Positions 27,091 to 36,160 of a stretch of DNA of 64,000 nt are shown here, in pieces. Both the position numbers and the translations under genes were made by a program. Where the stretch lies: assembly GCF_009857885.1 (NCBI RefSeq), contig NZ_WWER01000001.1, positions 1 to 64,000 of the forward strand, in the 5' to 3' direction. Under the pieces are notes generated by a model. That model searched no databases and was not told the DNA's origin. It saw nothing but the letters and a program-made list of their open reading frames with translations. Every line of letters begins with the position of its first letter. Within the stretch, counting starts at the first letter, position 1. The stretch is from Pusillimonas sp. TS35. GTDB lineage: Bacteria; Pseudomonadota; Gammaproteobacteria; Burkholderiales; Burkholderiaceae_B.

Positions 27091-27695
27091 TTTGTGTGGC
27101 GGCGCGCCGCCATCCATTGCCGGATGTGGGCAAAGCGGTCGAAGCCCCAGAACGGCTCGCCGTCGATGATCACGAATGGGGAGCCGAAGACGCCATGCGC
27201 CATGGCCTGCGCGACGCCGTCCTTGAGTTGCGCCTTGATGCTTTCGTCGGCCATGCCTGCGGCCACATCTGCGCGCTGCAGGCCTGTTTCTTCGGCGACC
27301 TGCAACACCACATCGTTGTCGCCGATGTTGCGGCCATGGGCAAAGAAGGCCTGGTAGAGCGCTCGCGCCAGTTGTGCAGCTTTGGCGGGATCGCTGCGCT
27401 GCACATACAGCATGGCGCGGGCGGCGCCTACGGTGGCGATTGGAAACGGCGTGGGCAGCGTGAACGGGATACCGGCCAGCTCGGCGGTGCGGGCAAAATC
27501 GCGCCTTGCATAGTCACCCTTGATGGGGATTTCCGTCAGTGGGGCGGAACCCATGGACTTGAACATGGGCCCAAGCAAAATGGGGTGCCAATTGACCGTG
27601 CGCCCGATTTCGCGCCCCAGGTCTTCGATCTGCATGCTCGCAAAATAGCCATAGGGCGACGAAAACTCAAAGTAAAAATCGATAGCCTGGGGCAT
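27087..27695 (-). CDS. 2-hydroxychromene-2-carboxylate isomerase family protein
   Basis: A 202-aa DsbA-fold, kappa-GST-like protein. The signature FYFEFSSPYGYFAS holds the catalytic Ser (S12/S13) that replaces the thioredoxin cysteine. VFGSPFVIIDGEPFWGFDR near the C-terminus is the cis-Pro region. HCCA isomerases act in naphthalene/aromatic degradation, but many genomic homologues have unknown glutathione-dependent roles. An AAGGAA ribosome binding site precedes ATG 27695. Confidence 0.85.
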   Translation of the reverse strand: MPQAIDFYFEFSSPYGYFASMQIEDLGREIGRTVNWHPILLGPMFKSMGSAPLTEIPIKGDYARRDFARTAELAGIPFTLPTPFPIATVGAARAMLYVQRSDPAKAAQLARALYQAFFAHGRNIGDNDVVLQVAEETGLQRADVAAGMADESIKAQLKDGVAQAMAHGVFGSPFVIIDGEPFWGFDRFAHIRQWMAARRHTN

Positions 27696-27850
27696 AGTGT
27701 TCCTTGGTGTCGTTGTGGCGGCATGGCCTGGCAATTGCTGATAAACCTTACGGCCGCTGACATCGGCGCGCTTGTTATGGTAGAAAGATTCAAGGCATAC
27801 CGCAATGTCGGCGATAATGGCCGCTGTTTTCGGCGGCGAACGGAGTAAAC

Positions 27851-29296
27851 GTGAAAAAAGCCACTGCGGCAGTTGGGGCGATCGTATTGCTGGGCGCCGC
27901 CTGGCTGGGCGCTACTTGGTATATTGGCAAGCGTACCGAAACGGTGTACGCCGCTGCCTTCAAGCAGGGCAATGCGCGCATCGGGCAGTTGCTCGGCCAC
28001 GTCACGGCCGCCAGGCCCGGCCTGCATCTCGAATCCTATGAGCGCGGGTTTTTCACGTCGTCGGCCGTCTATAACCTGCATATCAAAGATGCTGGCGGTC
28101 GCCCTGTCGAAATCCGGTTGCGCGATCACATTCAGCATGGCCCTTTTCCCGCTGGTTCGCTGGCGTCGGGCTATGTCATGCCGGTCTTGGCACATATCCA
28201 GACAGGCCTGCTGGCTACGCCCTATACGCGTGCTTGGGTCGATAGCCAGCCCGATGGCACGCCCGCGACGGGTAGTACCACAGTGCGCCTGTCTGGCGAC
28301 AGCAGCTCCGCCTGGGCGTTCCGGCCCGCGACATTTGCCACGCGCCACGGCGTACGCATTGCGTTCGGTGGCGGGACGATGCAGCTTGATTTTCGCAACC
28401 AGTTCCGCGACAACGATGCGGCGGGTCTGTTCCAGACACTCTCCGCCACCGACAATGCCTCCGGCGGCACGGTGTCAATGAAAGACATCCGCCTGAACGG
28501 CAATACGCGCACAGGCGAGAACAACGCGATCATTTCCGCCAGCGAGGCGCGCGTCGATACCGTTGTGATCGACGGAGGGGCGGCCGAAACGGGAGATGAC
28601 ATCGTACTTCGGCAGATCGGTGCGCAGGTCGACAGTACGCAGAGTGGCAAGTTGCTCGATACCGTCCATCGCTACGATATCGGCAGTGTGGTGGCGGGTG
28701 GGCTTGACCTGGGCAGCCTGGCGGTGGGCGGTCGTTTGAATCGCCTTGATATTCCCGCCCTAATGGCGCTGGGGACCGAGTACGATGCCATTTTGGCGCG
28801 CCAGGGGGTGACGGATCCGGCCAAAGCGGTGCTGACACCGAGCGACCAGCAGCGGCTGAATGACCGAATACTCGAACTACTCATCTCCAGGCCGTCTCTG
28901 TTGCTTGAGCCCGTGATCTGGAAGAATGCGCAAGGGCAAGCCACGGGAAGCCTGCTTTTTGATTTTGCCGCGCCTGATCCGGCTGCACTGCAGTCCGCCC
29001 AGATCGTACCAGCCTTCGTACGCAAGGCTGGCCTCAAGCTCAGCGTTTCTCGGCCTATGGTGGTCGAGGTGTTCCGGCATCTGCGCCAAGAGGGCGTGGA
29101 CGAAGCCGAACTCAAGCTCATCGGGGGCATGTTGTTCGACCAATATGCCGGCCGCCTGCAGCAAGCGGGGCTGGTCAAGCTCAATGATGGAACAGCGTCC
29201 ACGAATATGGTTTACGAGGCTAACGCCATGCAGGTCAATGGCGTGGTGATGCCGATGCAGGAGTTTCTCATGCGAGCCATGCTCTTGTTCATGTAG
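27851..29296 (+). CDS. DUF945 (YdgA-like) envelope protein
   Basis: A 481-aa protein with a single N-terminal membrane anchor or signal segment (KATAAVGAIVLLGAAWLGATWYIG), followed by a large periplasmic region of the DUF945/YdgA family (WYIGKRTETVY..., LESYERGFFTSSAVYNL). The biochemical role of the family is not known. The start is GTG at 27851. It stands alone, divergent from the HCCA-isomerase gene. Confidence 0.82.
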   Translation: MKKATAAVGAIVLLGAAWLGATWYIGKRTETVYAAAFKQGNARIGQLLGHVTAARPGLHLESYERGFFTSSAVYNLHIKDAGGRPVEIRLRDHIQHGPFPAGSLASGYVMPVLAHIQTGLLATPYTRAWVDSQPDGTPATGSTTVRLSGDSSSAWAFRPATFATRHGVRIAFGGGTMQLDFRNQFRDNDAAGLFQTLSATDNASGGTVSMKDIRLNGNTRTGENNAIISASEARVDTVVIDGGAAETGDDIVLRQIGAQVDSTQSGKLLDTVHRYDIGSVVAGGLDLGSLAVGGRLNRLDIPALMALGTEYDAILARQGVTDPAKAVLTPSDQQRLNDRILELLISRPSLLLEPVIWKNAQGQATGSLLFDFAAPDPAALQSAQIVPAFVRKAGLKLSVSRPMVVEVFRHLRQEGVDEAELKLIGGMLFDQYAGRLQQAGLVKLNDGTASTNMVYEANAMQVNGVVMPMQEFLMRAMLLFM

Positions 29297-29377
29297 GTCT
29301 GGCGCCTCCCCTGCCGCCGATCGGGCTGCGGCGCCACGGAAGCCACGGGAGTACCTGTTTTGATTGGGTTCAAATAT

Positions 29378-29395
29378 AGGACAATCGGTCCTTTT
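29378..29395 (+). promoter_or_regulatory. Short inverted repeat upstream of pirin gene
   Basis: AGGAC, 5-nt loop, GTCCT (29378-29392), followed by TTTT, about 95 bp upstream of the pirin start. It may be a weak terminator of the DUF945 gene or an operator; the sequence alone does not decide. Confidence 0.3.
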
Positions 29396-29485
29396 TATTG
29401 GCACTTATCCCAGGTTTGAGCACTATCTATAATTTCTTCATACGTGACGGAACCGCAACAGCGGTTCGACAACAGAAGGAATGCC

Positions 29486-30373
29486 ATGAATACAGTACAC
29501 ACCATTACGCTCAATGAAACCGAGCGCATTGCGCGTCCGCGCAGTATAGAAAGGCTGGTGCGCGGCGTGCCGACTTCGGACGGCGCCGGCGTACGCCTGA
29601 ATCGAGTATTGACGCAGGATCTGCAGCAGCGCCTGGATCCTTATCTGATGCTGGACAACTTCTCAAGCGATAACCCCGACGACTATATCGCTGGTTTTCC
29701 GGATCACCCGCATCGTGGCTTCGAGACAATCACCTACATGATCGAGGGCCGCATGCGGCATCGCGACAGTGCGGGGCATGAAGGCCTGTTGCAAAATGGC
29801 GGAGTGCAATGGATGACCGCTGGCAGCGGGCTGGTGCATTCGGAACTGCCCGAACAGGAATCGGGGCGGATGGATGGCTTTCAGCTGTGGCTCAATCTGC
29901 CTGCGCGCGACAAGATGACGACGCCAGGCTATCGCGACATCCAGAGTGCCGAGATTCCCGAGTTTACGTTGGGTGAGGCAGTGCGGGTGCGTGTCATTGC
30001 CGGTTCCAGCCATGGCGTGGCAGGGGCGGTACAGCGCCCGGTGACAGCGCCGCTCTATCTCGATGTGCATTTCGATGCCGCCGGCGACTTCACACAGGCT
30101 GTGCCGGAAGGTTTCAACGGCTTTGTGTTTGCGTATCGCGGCGATGTCGAAGTGGGTGAGGTCAAGGTGCCGACGGGCCAGATGGCCATCCTGGCCAACG
30201 ATGGCGACGGTGTCGTGTTGCGCGCCAGCGCGGCCGCGCGTGCGCTACTAATCGCCGGTAAACCGCTGCGCGAACCCATCGCGCAATACGGGCCGTTCGT
30301 CATGAACACGCGTGAGCAGCTCATGCAGGCCGTGGCGGACTTTCAGGCGGGTAAGTTCCATAACCAGGCCTGA
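29486..30373 (+). CDS. Pirin family protein
   Basis: A 295-aa bicupin of the pirin family (YhhW/quercetinase-like). The N-terminal cupin carries the metal motif DHPHRGFETITYMIEG (H74, H76), with the matching HSELPEQE later. Some pirins have quercetin 2,3-dioxygenase activity, others are regulatory. ATG 29486 has an AGAAGGA ribosome binding site 5-6 bp upstream, which decides against the longer frame. No operon partner. Confidence 0.9.
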   Translation: MNTVHTITLNETERIARPRSIERLVRGVPTSDGAGVRLNRVLTQDLQQRLDPYLMLDNFSSDNPDDYIAGFPDHPHRGFETITYMIEGRMRHRDSAGHEGLLQNGGVQWMTAGSGLVHSELPEQESGRMDGFQLWLNLPARDKMTTPGYRDIQSAEIPEFTLGEAVRVRVIAGSSHGVAGAVQRPVTAPLYLDVHFDAAGDFTQAVPEGFNGFVFAYRGDVEVGEVKVPTGQMAILANDGDGVVLRASAAARALLIAGKPLREPIAQYGPFVMNTREQLMQAVADFQAGKFHNQA

Positions 30374-30517
30374 ACGCGGGGCGGCGTGCCAGATGACGCG
30401 TGCGGCGGGCGGGGCAGTAATGCCCCGCCCGCTTTGCATTGGCGGAGGCCCGCCAATGCGTTATCGTAGCATAGGCCCGGCGTTGCGCCGCCTCGCTGCC
30501 ATTCAGGAGCCCACGTT

Positions 30518-31447
30518 TTGCGACAACAGAATATCCCTATGTTTGATGAGCACGGGCAGCCTCTGCCCGATAACGAAGGGGCGATTGCCCGTTCCTCGTT
30601 GCCGCCTGCGGCGGATGCTGGCAACAAGCCTGCCGCCGCACTGGAACCCCAGCCGGGCGTCAACATGAGCGGAAACGGCTTTGATGGCGTGCAGAATGCC
30701 TTCCAGGGTCGGCTCGTCGATCACCTTGCCAGTCTCCCACTCGGCTGGCAAGGTGTGTTTGACGCTTCTCATTGTCAGGAAACGCTGCGGTCGCTCGATG
30801 GATTTTTGTCGGCACGGCTGGCCGAAGGTGTGACCATCTTTCCCTTGCGGCCCTTCCGGGCGCTGCTCGAGGTGGCGCCCGAGGATGTACAGGTGGTGAT
30901 CCTGGGCCAGGATCCTTACCACGGCCCCAACCAGGCTCAGGGGCTGGCGTTTTCGGTACCCGATATCTGCCGTACACCGCCCAGCCTGCGCAATATGTTT
31001 GCCGAACTGGCCCAGGAATACCCTGGCGAATACGTGCGCCAGCGCAACAGCCTGGTGCGTTGGGCACGGCAAGGGGTGTTGTTGCTCAACGCGAGCCTGA
31101 CGGTCGAGGCTCAGCAGGCGGGCTCGCACGCCAAGCGTGGATGGGAAATCCTCACCGATGCCATTTTGCTCCACGTACTGCGTCAGCCGCGGCCCAAGGT
31201 GTTTCTGCTGTGGGGGGCGCATGCGCAATCCAAACAGGCGCTGCTGCGCGAGCATCCGCCTGCCGGGCCCGTGCATATACTGTGCGCCAACCATCCGTCG
31301 CCCCTGTCCGCCACGCGTCCGCCTCGGCCTTTCATGGGCTGCGGCCACTTTCGCGCCGCCAACGACTGGCTGCAGGCCCGAGGGGAGCGTGGGGTGGATT
31401 GGCTGACCAATGATGTTGCGCTGGCGCAGGCGGTGACAACGGCCTGA
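30518..31447 (+). CDS. ung: Uracil-DNA glycosylase, family 1, with N-terminal extension
   Basis: Removes uracil from DNA. The catalytic water-activating motif GQDPYHGPNQAQGLAFSV (Asp132) and the DNA-intercalating loop HPSPLSA are both intact. The protein is about 309 aa against about 229 in E. coli; the first 65 or so residues are a Pro/Ala/Asn-rich extension. TTG 30518 is chosen because AGGAG lies 8 bp upstream; ATG 30539 is the alternative. Confidence 0.94.
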   Translation: MRQQNIPMFDEHGQPLPDNEGAIARSSLPPAADAGNKPAAALEPQPGVNMSGNGFDGVQNAFQGRLVDHLASLPLGWQGVFDASHCQETLRSLDGFLSARLAEGVTIFPLRPFRALLEVAPEDVQVVILGQDPYHGPNQAQGLAFSVPDICRTPPSLRNMFAELAQEYPGEYVRQRNSLVRWARQGVLLLNASLTVEAQQAGSHAKRGWEILTDAILLHVLRQPRPKVFLLWGAHAQSKQALLREHPPAGPVHILCANHPSPLSATRPPRPFMGCGHFRAANDWLQARGERGVDWLTNDVALAQAVTTA

Positions 31448-31480
31448 CGATCGCACCGTTTCCGCAAGCGCATGCGGCCG

Positions 31481-32053
31481 TCAGCGAATCGGCCGCCCTT
31501 GCCGATTGCGCCTGGGCCTTTCCTGCACGACATTGCTTTCCAGCATTGCAGCTGCGCGGGCTTCAATGCGGTCTAGCATGCTGCCCAGCGCCACGATTTC
31601 CGTTGGGCTGAGATCTTGGAACACTTCTTCATTCAGGGACGCGACGATGGGCATGATGTCGTGATAGCGCTGCATGCCGTGCTCCGTGACGGATACGTGC
31701 ACGATACGCGCGTCGCGCTCGTCGCGGGCACGCGCCAACAGGCCTTTTTCGCACAATGACCCCACAGCTCGGGAGGTGCGGGCTGCATCCAGTGATGCGG
31801 CTTCGGCCAGTGCGGTGCTGGTGAGCGTGTGATGCATGCAGGCGATGGCCAGTATGCGCCACTCGCGCCGGGTGATATTGAAGCGGCCTTCACATAGACG
31901 GGTGAAGATCGGGTTGCCAGCCGACCAGGCGCGATACAGCCGGAACATCATCATGCCCGGCAGCGTGGGCGCCCCGGCGCCGGCCGCTGTGAGTGCGGGC
32001 GCGCCTTGCGTACAGGGTGCGGGGGTGGAAGGAGGTATGGGCGTGCTGGCCAT
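31481..32053 (-). CDS. MarR family transcriptional regulator
   Basis: A 190-aa winged-helix regulator. After a Pro/Ala-rich N-terminal segment comes the MarR fold: FRLYRAWSAGNPIF, ITRREWRILAIAC, the recognition region AASLDAARTSRAVGSLCEKGLLAR, and the wing RDERDARIVHVSVTEHG. It is divergent from the Bug receptor-sulfatase pair across about 100 bp and is the likely local regulator of that pair. Confidence 0.9.
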   Translation of the reverse strand: MASTPIPPSTPAPCTQGAPALTAAGAGAPTLPGMMMFRLYRAWSAGNPIFTRLCEGRFNITRREWRILAIACMHHTLTSTALAEAASLDAARTSRAVGSLCEKGLLARARDERDARIVHVSVTEHGMQRYHDIMPIVASLNEEVFQDLSPTEIVALGSMLDRIEARAAAMLESNVVQERPRRNRQGRPIR

Positions 32054-32088
32054 CGGGTGACCTTTGATCGGGACGATATTTGATTAGA

Positions 32089-32099
32089 ACAACTATTGT
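32089..32099. promoter_or_regulatory. Possible MarR operator in the divergent intergenic region
   Basis: ACAACTATTGT is an imperfect inverted repeat (ACAA-n3-TTGT) between the MarR gene and the Bug gene. Size and place fit a MarR operator; binding is inference. Confidence 0.3.
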
Positions 32100-32155
32100 C
32101 TGCCTTGTTAAGCTGTTGCTCAGAACTGATACAGATCAAGAAAAGGAGACAACTC

Positions 32156-33133
32156 ATGGTCCAGAATCCCATTCGCGCCGCAGCGGCGGCCTGCCTGCTG
32201 TCGGGGCTTTTGTTCACGGGCGCGTCGCACGCCGCCGCCCCCGCGGAACCACTTACTGTCGTCGTACCCTATGCGCCGGGCGGTGCCTCTGATCGCGCAG
32301 CGCGCATTGTGTCGGACGGCCTGCAGAAAAAGCTCGGCGTCCCCGTCATCGTCGAGAATAAAACCGGCGCGGGCGGTCGTATTGCCGCCCAGTATGTAAA
32401 AGGTGCGTCAGCTGACAAGAATATTCTGATCCTGGCTAACCCCGCCATCATGGTTGTGGCGCCCATGGTTTTCAGCGAACTCTCTTACGATGCCGCCAAA
32501 GATTTTCAGCCCGTTTCCATGGTGACGCAATATGGTTTTGGCGTTGCGGTGTCGGCAGACAGCAAAATCCAGGACATGAAGCAGCTGATTGGCTGGGCCA
32601 AGGAGCATCCGGGTGCGTTCAATATCGGTGTGCCGGCCACCGGCAGTCTGCCGCATTTCTTTGGCCTCATGCTGTCCCAGCAGATTGGCGCCAAGGGTGA
32701 AATCATCGGCTATCGCGGTTCCGCGCCCGTGATTACCGATCTTATCGGCGGCGCGGTGCCGCTGGCCATCGATACGCTGGATGTGCTGACTGCCCAGCAC
32801 CAAGGCAAGCGCATCCGCATTCTGGCGACATCGGGCGGTGAGCGCGAAACCGCGCTGCCCGACGTGCCCACGTTCAAGCAGGTGGGCGTCGATCTGGAAG
32901 CGTCCGGTTGGAATGCTTTCTTTGCCCCTGCGTCCATGCCGGCCGACAAGGTTGCCCGCCTGGGCGACGCCATCAAGGCAGTCACGGCTGATTCGGCTGT
33001 ACAGCAAACGCTGCTGCAAAATGAATTGATCCCTGTGTCGGCCAGCGCCAAGGAAACTCGTGCGCGCATCGAGCAATTCCGCGAGCAGTGGGCGCCGGTG
33101 ATCAAGGCGTCCGGTTTCGTGGTCACGAAATAG
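32156..33133 (+). CDS. Bug/TctC-type periplasmic solute-binding receptor
   Basis: A 325-aa tripartite tricarboxylate transporter-type receptor. A Sec signal peptide (about residues 1-27, ending SHAAA) precedes LTVVVPYAPGGASDRAAR, the carboxylate-pocket loop of Bug proteins, with VIVENKTGAGG and LPDVPTFKQVG later. No TctA/TctB membrane genes are nearby. An AAAAGGAG ribosome binding site fixes ATG 32156. It is followed 26 bp later by a sulfatase-like hydrolase, so its ligand may relate to that enzyme. Confidence 0.92.
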   Translation: MVQNPIRAAAAACLLSGLLFTGASHAAAPAEPLTVVVPYAPGGASDRAARIVSDGLQKKLGVPVIVENKTGAGGRIAAQYVKGASADKNILILANPAIMVVAPMVFSELSYDAAKDFQPVSMVTQYGFGVAVSADSKIQDMKQLIGWAKEHPGAFNIGVPATGSLPHFFGLMLSQQIGAKGEIIGYRGSAPVITDLIGGAVPLAIDTLDVLTAQHQGKRIRILATSGGERETALPDVPTFKQVGVDLEASGWNAFFAPASMPADKVARLGDAIKAVTADSAVQQTLLQNELIPVSASAKETRARIEQFREQWAPVIKASGFVVTK

Positions 33134-33159
33134 GCGTGCGGCGGAGAGAGGCAGACAGC

Positions 33160-34722
33160 ATGGCGCAGCCCAGAAACGTCCTGTTTATCATGGCCGATCA
33201 GTTGCGGGCGGATCACCTCGCCTGCTATGGCCATCCCCATATCCGCACCCCCAACCTGGATGCGCTGGCCGCGCGGGGTGTGCGCTTTGACCGTGCCTTC
33301 GTCAATTCGGGCGTCTGTGGGCCCTCGCGCATGAGCTACTACACCGGCCGCTACCCCTCTACACATGGCGCCACATGGAACCGCGTGCCGCTGTCGGTGG
33401 GTGAGGTGACCATGGGCGAATATTTGCGTGCCGGTGGACATAGGCTGGTACTGGCCGGCAAAACGCATGTCATGGTCGATCACAAAGGGCTGGAGCGCCT
33501 GGCGCTTGATGGTGGCGGCGAACTTGGCCGTTTGCTCAGCACGGGCGGTTTCGAAGAGATCGATCGCTACGATGGCCACCACGAGCCTGGCGAGGAAAGC
33601 GGATACCCGGCCTATCTTCGCCGGCATGGCTATCAGTCCGACGACCCCTGGACAGACTTTGTCATCTCCGCGCGCGGCCCTGGCGGCCAAGCCGTGAGCG
33701 GCTGGCATATGCGTAATGCGTGCTATCCCTCGCTGGTGGACGAAGCGCATTCGGAAACCGCCTATATGACGAACCAGGCTTTGTCCTTTATGGAGCGCAT
33801 GGGAGACCAGCCCTGGGTACTGCACCTGAGCTACGTGAAACCGCACTGGCCTTATATTGCGCCCGCGCCATATCACAATATGTACAGCCCCGACCAATGC
33901 CTGCCTGTGGTACGCAGCGAGGCGGAACTGGCAGATGCGCACCCCGTGCTGGCGGCCTACCGCCAGCAGGAAGAAAGCGTCAGCTTCTCAAGTGACGCCT
34001 GTGTGCGCACCGTGCGGCCCGCCTATCAGGGGCTGATTACCCAATTGGACGACCACCTGGGCCGGCTGTTCGATGCGATGTCGCGTAGCGGGCTGATGGA
34101 CAACACGCTGATTATCTTCACTGCCGACCATGGTGATTTTCTGGGCGATCACTGGTTCGGAGAGAAAGAGCTGTTCTATGATGCGGTGCAGCGCGTGCCC
34201 TTCATCATGTACGATCCTTCGCCGGAAGCGGATACTACGCGCGGCACTGTCGACGACAGAATGATCGAATCCGTGGATGTTCTGCCGACGATGCTGTCTT
34301 GGCTGGGTTTGCCGCAGGCCTCGCACCGCATCGAGGGGCGCGATCTGCTGCCGCTGTTGCGTGGCGAGCACGGGCCATGGCGCGACTGCGTGTTCTCCGA
34401 ACTGGATTACAGCTACCGGCTGGCGCGCGTGCTGCGAGGTAAATCGCCCGCCAATGCCAGGGCGTGGTCGGTGCGCACTGATCGTTGGCGTTATGTGTAT
34501 TGGCTCGATGAGCCTGAACAGCTTTACGATCTGGAGAATGATCCGCAGCAATTCACGGATCTTGGCCGCTCGCCGGCGCATGCGGACGTGCGGGCCGAAT
34601 GTCGGGGGCGGTTGCTGCAGTGGTTCATGAGCCTCAAGCGCCGCACGACGGTGACGGACGCGGAGGTCGAGCGCGGCACCAATGCCTACAAGAAGGCGGG
34701 GGTGTTTTTCGGCCAGTGGTAA
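33160..34722 (+). CDS. Sulfatase-family hydrolase
   Basis: A 520-aa alkaline-phosphatase-superfamily hydrolase. The formylglycine-generating motif C-x-P-S-R is present as C53-GPSR, with the N-terminal metal site LFIMADQLRADHLACYG and the distal metal site TADHGDFLGDHW. Such enzymes hydrolyse sulfate esters, and some relatives phosphonate monoesters. There is no signal peptide, so it is cytoplasmic. GGAGAGAGG precedes ATG 33160. It is probably cotranscribed with the Bug receptor; a maturation (FGE/AtsB) gene is not in the window. Confidence 0.88.
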   Translation: MAQPRNVLFIMADQLRADHLACYGHPHIRTPNLDALAARGVRFDRAFVNSGVCGPSRMSYYTGRYPSTHGATWNRVPLSVGEVTMGEYLRAGGHRLVLAGKTHVMVDHKGLERLALDGGGELGRLLSTGGFEEIDRYDGHHEPGEESGYPAYLRRHGYQSDDPWTDFVISARGPGGQAVSGWHMRNACYPSLVDEAHSETAYMTNQALSFMERMGDQPWVLHLSYVKPHWPYIAPAPYHNMYSPDQCLPVVRSEAELADAHPVLAAYRQQEESVSFSSDACVRTVRPAYQGLITQLDDHLGRLFDAMSRSGLMDNTLIIFTADHGDFLGDHWFGEKELFYDAVQRVPFIMYDPSPEADTTRGTVDDRMIESVDVLPTMLSWLGLPQASHRIEGRDLLPLLRGEHGPWRDCVFSELDYSYRLARVLRGKSPANARAWSVRTDRWRYVYWLDEPEQLYDLENDPQQFTDLGRSPAHADVRAECRGRLLQWFMSLKRRTTVTDAEVERGTNAYKKAGVFFGQW

Positions 34723-34903
34723 TGGGTGGGTGGGCCGCCCGCGTCCTTGGCGCATCGGCGGCCTTTGGCCTGGCTGAGGCGTTTGTGCGCGAATGTGGCC
34801 ACGCACCGTGCTGCGGGGCGCCGCAGTGCATGCTGCGTGGGGGATATACTGGCAGGCTCACAGCGCGCGCTGCGCGCGGATACCTCCCGTTCGCTGTCTA
34901 TCC

Positions 34904-36148
34904 ATGAAGATCCTGCATACCTCCGACTGGCATTTGGGCCGCGCCTTATATGGCCGCAGGCGCTATGAAGAATTTGAAGCGTTTCTTGAATGGCTGGTCG
35001 GCTGCATAGAGCGTGAGCAGATCGATGTGCTGCTGGTGGCAGGCGACGTGTTCGACACCAGCACGCCCAGCAATCGCGCCCAGGCCCTGTATTACCGTTT
35101 TCTGTGCCGCATTGCGCGTTCGTCCTGCCGGCATGTCGTGGTAATTGCAGGAAACCATGATTCACCTTCGTTTCTGGATGCGCCGCGCGAACTGCTCAAG
35201 GCGCTGGACGTGCACGTGGTGGGAAGTGCCGCTCAAGACCCTGCCGATGAGGTCATTGTGCTTGACGATGCACAGGGCGGCCCCGCGCTGATTGTCTGTG
35301 CTGTTCCCTATCTGCGGGATCGCGATATCCGCGCCGCAGAGGCCGGCGAAAGCATGGAAGACAAAGAACGCAAGCTCACCGAGGGCATACGCGATCATTA
35401 CGCGGCGGTTGCCGCTTCCGCCCAGGCGCGCCGCGAGGTGCTCGGCCAGGCATTGCCCATTGTTGGCATGGGGCATTTGTTCACGGCGGGCGGGCAGACC
35501 ATCGACGGCGATGGCGTTCGCGAGTTGTATGTGGGCACGCTGGCGCATGTGTCGGGCGGTATGTTCCCGGATTGTTTTGATTACCTTGCCCTGGGCCACC
35601 TGCATGTGCCGCAACGCGTGGGCGGTGCCGACACACGGCGTTATTGCGGTTCGCCCATACCCATGGGGTTTGGCGAGGCTGGCCAGCAAAAGCGTGTCTG
35701 TGTGGTCGAGCTGGAGGGCCGCCTTGATCAGGGGGTGAACGTGGCTGTGCGTGAAATCGACGTGCCGGTATTCCAGGAATTGGTGCGCATCACCGGTGAT
35801 TGGGAAGGCATCGCGGCCCGGCTGGCGGCGCTGAAAGCGGCGCAATCACATGCCTGGGTTGAGGTTTTCTACGAAGGCAGCGCTGTGCTGGGCGATCTGC
35901 GCGATCGGCTTGATGCGCTAGTGGCAGGTTCCGCCATCGAGATACTGCGCGTGCGCAACAACCGCGTTGCGGCATTGGCACTGGCGCAGGCCGATAGCGC
36001 CGAAACGCTGGATGACCTGAACCCGGAAGAGGTCTTTCAGCGCTGCTTGGCGGCGCATGATGTACCGCCGGCGCAGCGTGATGCGCTGCTCGACAGCTAC
36101 CGTGCTGTGTTGGCCTCGGTGCTCGAGCATGACGCGCGTGCGGAATAG
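34904..36148 (+). CDS. sbcD: Exonuclease SbcD (Mre11-like nuclease)
   Basis: The nuclease subunit of the SbcCD complex, which opens DNA hairpins and removes DNA-end blocks. All metallophosphoesterase motifs are visible: HTSDWHLGR, VAGDVFDT, AGNHDS, GMGHLF and LGHLHVPQ. The 414-aa protein starts at ATG 34904, where conservation begins (MKILHTSDWHLG). It is followed 12 bp later by sbcC. Confidence 0.95.
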   Translation: MKILHTSDWHLGRALYGRRRYEEFEAFLEWLVGCIEREQIDVLLVAGDVFDTSTPSNRAQALYYRFLCRIARSSCRHVVVIAGNHDSPSFLDAPRELLKALDVHVVGSAAQDPADEVIVLDDAQGGPALIVCAVPYLRDRDIRAAEAGESMEDKERKLTEGIRDHYAAVAASAQARREVLGQALPIVGMGHLFTAGGQTIDGDGVRELYVGTLAHVSGGMFPDCFDYLALGHLHVPQRVGGADTRRYCGSPIPMGFGEAGQQKRVCVVELEGRLDQGVNVAVREIDVPVFQELVRITGDWEGIAARLAALKAAQSHAWVEVFYEGSAVLGDLRDRLDALVAGSAIEILRVRNNRVAALALAQADSAETLDDLNPEEVFQRCLAAHDVPPAQRDALLDSYRAVLASVLEHDARAE

Positions 36149-36160
36149 GCGAGGCGACAC

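Noticed and set aside
31302-31345. Altered motif after the uracil-DNA glycosylase HPSPLS loop (two extra residues before the GCGHF segment)
   Set aside because: The catalytic His and intercalating Leu are kept, and this longer form is, as far as I recall, common in Burkholderiales, so it is not noteworthy.
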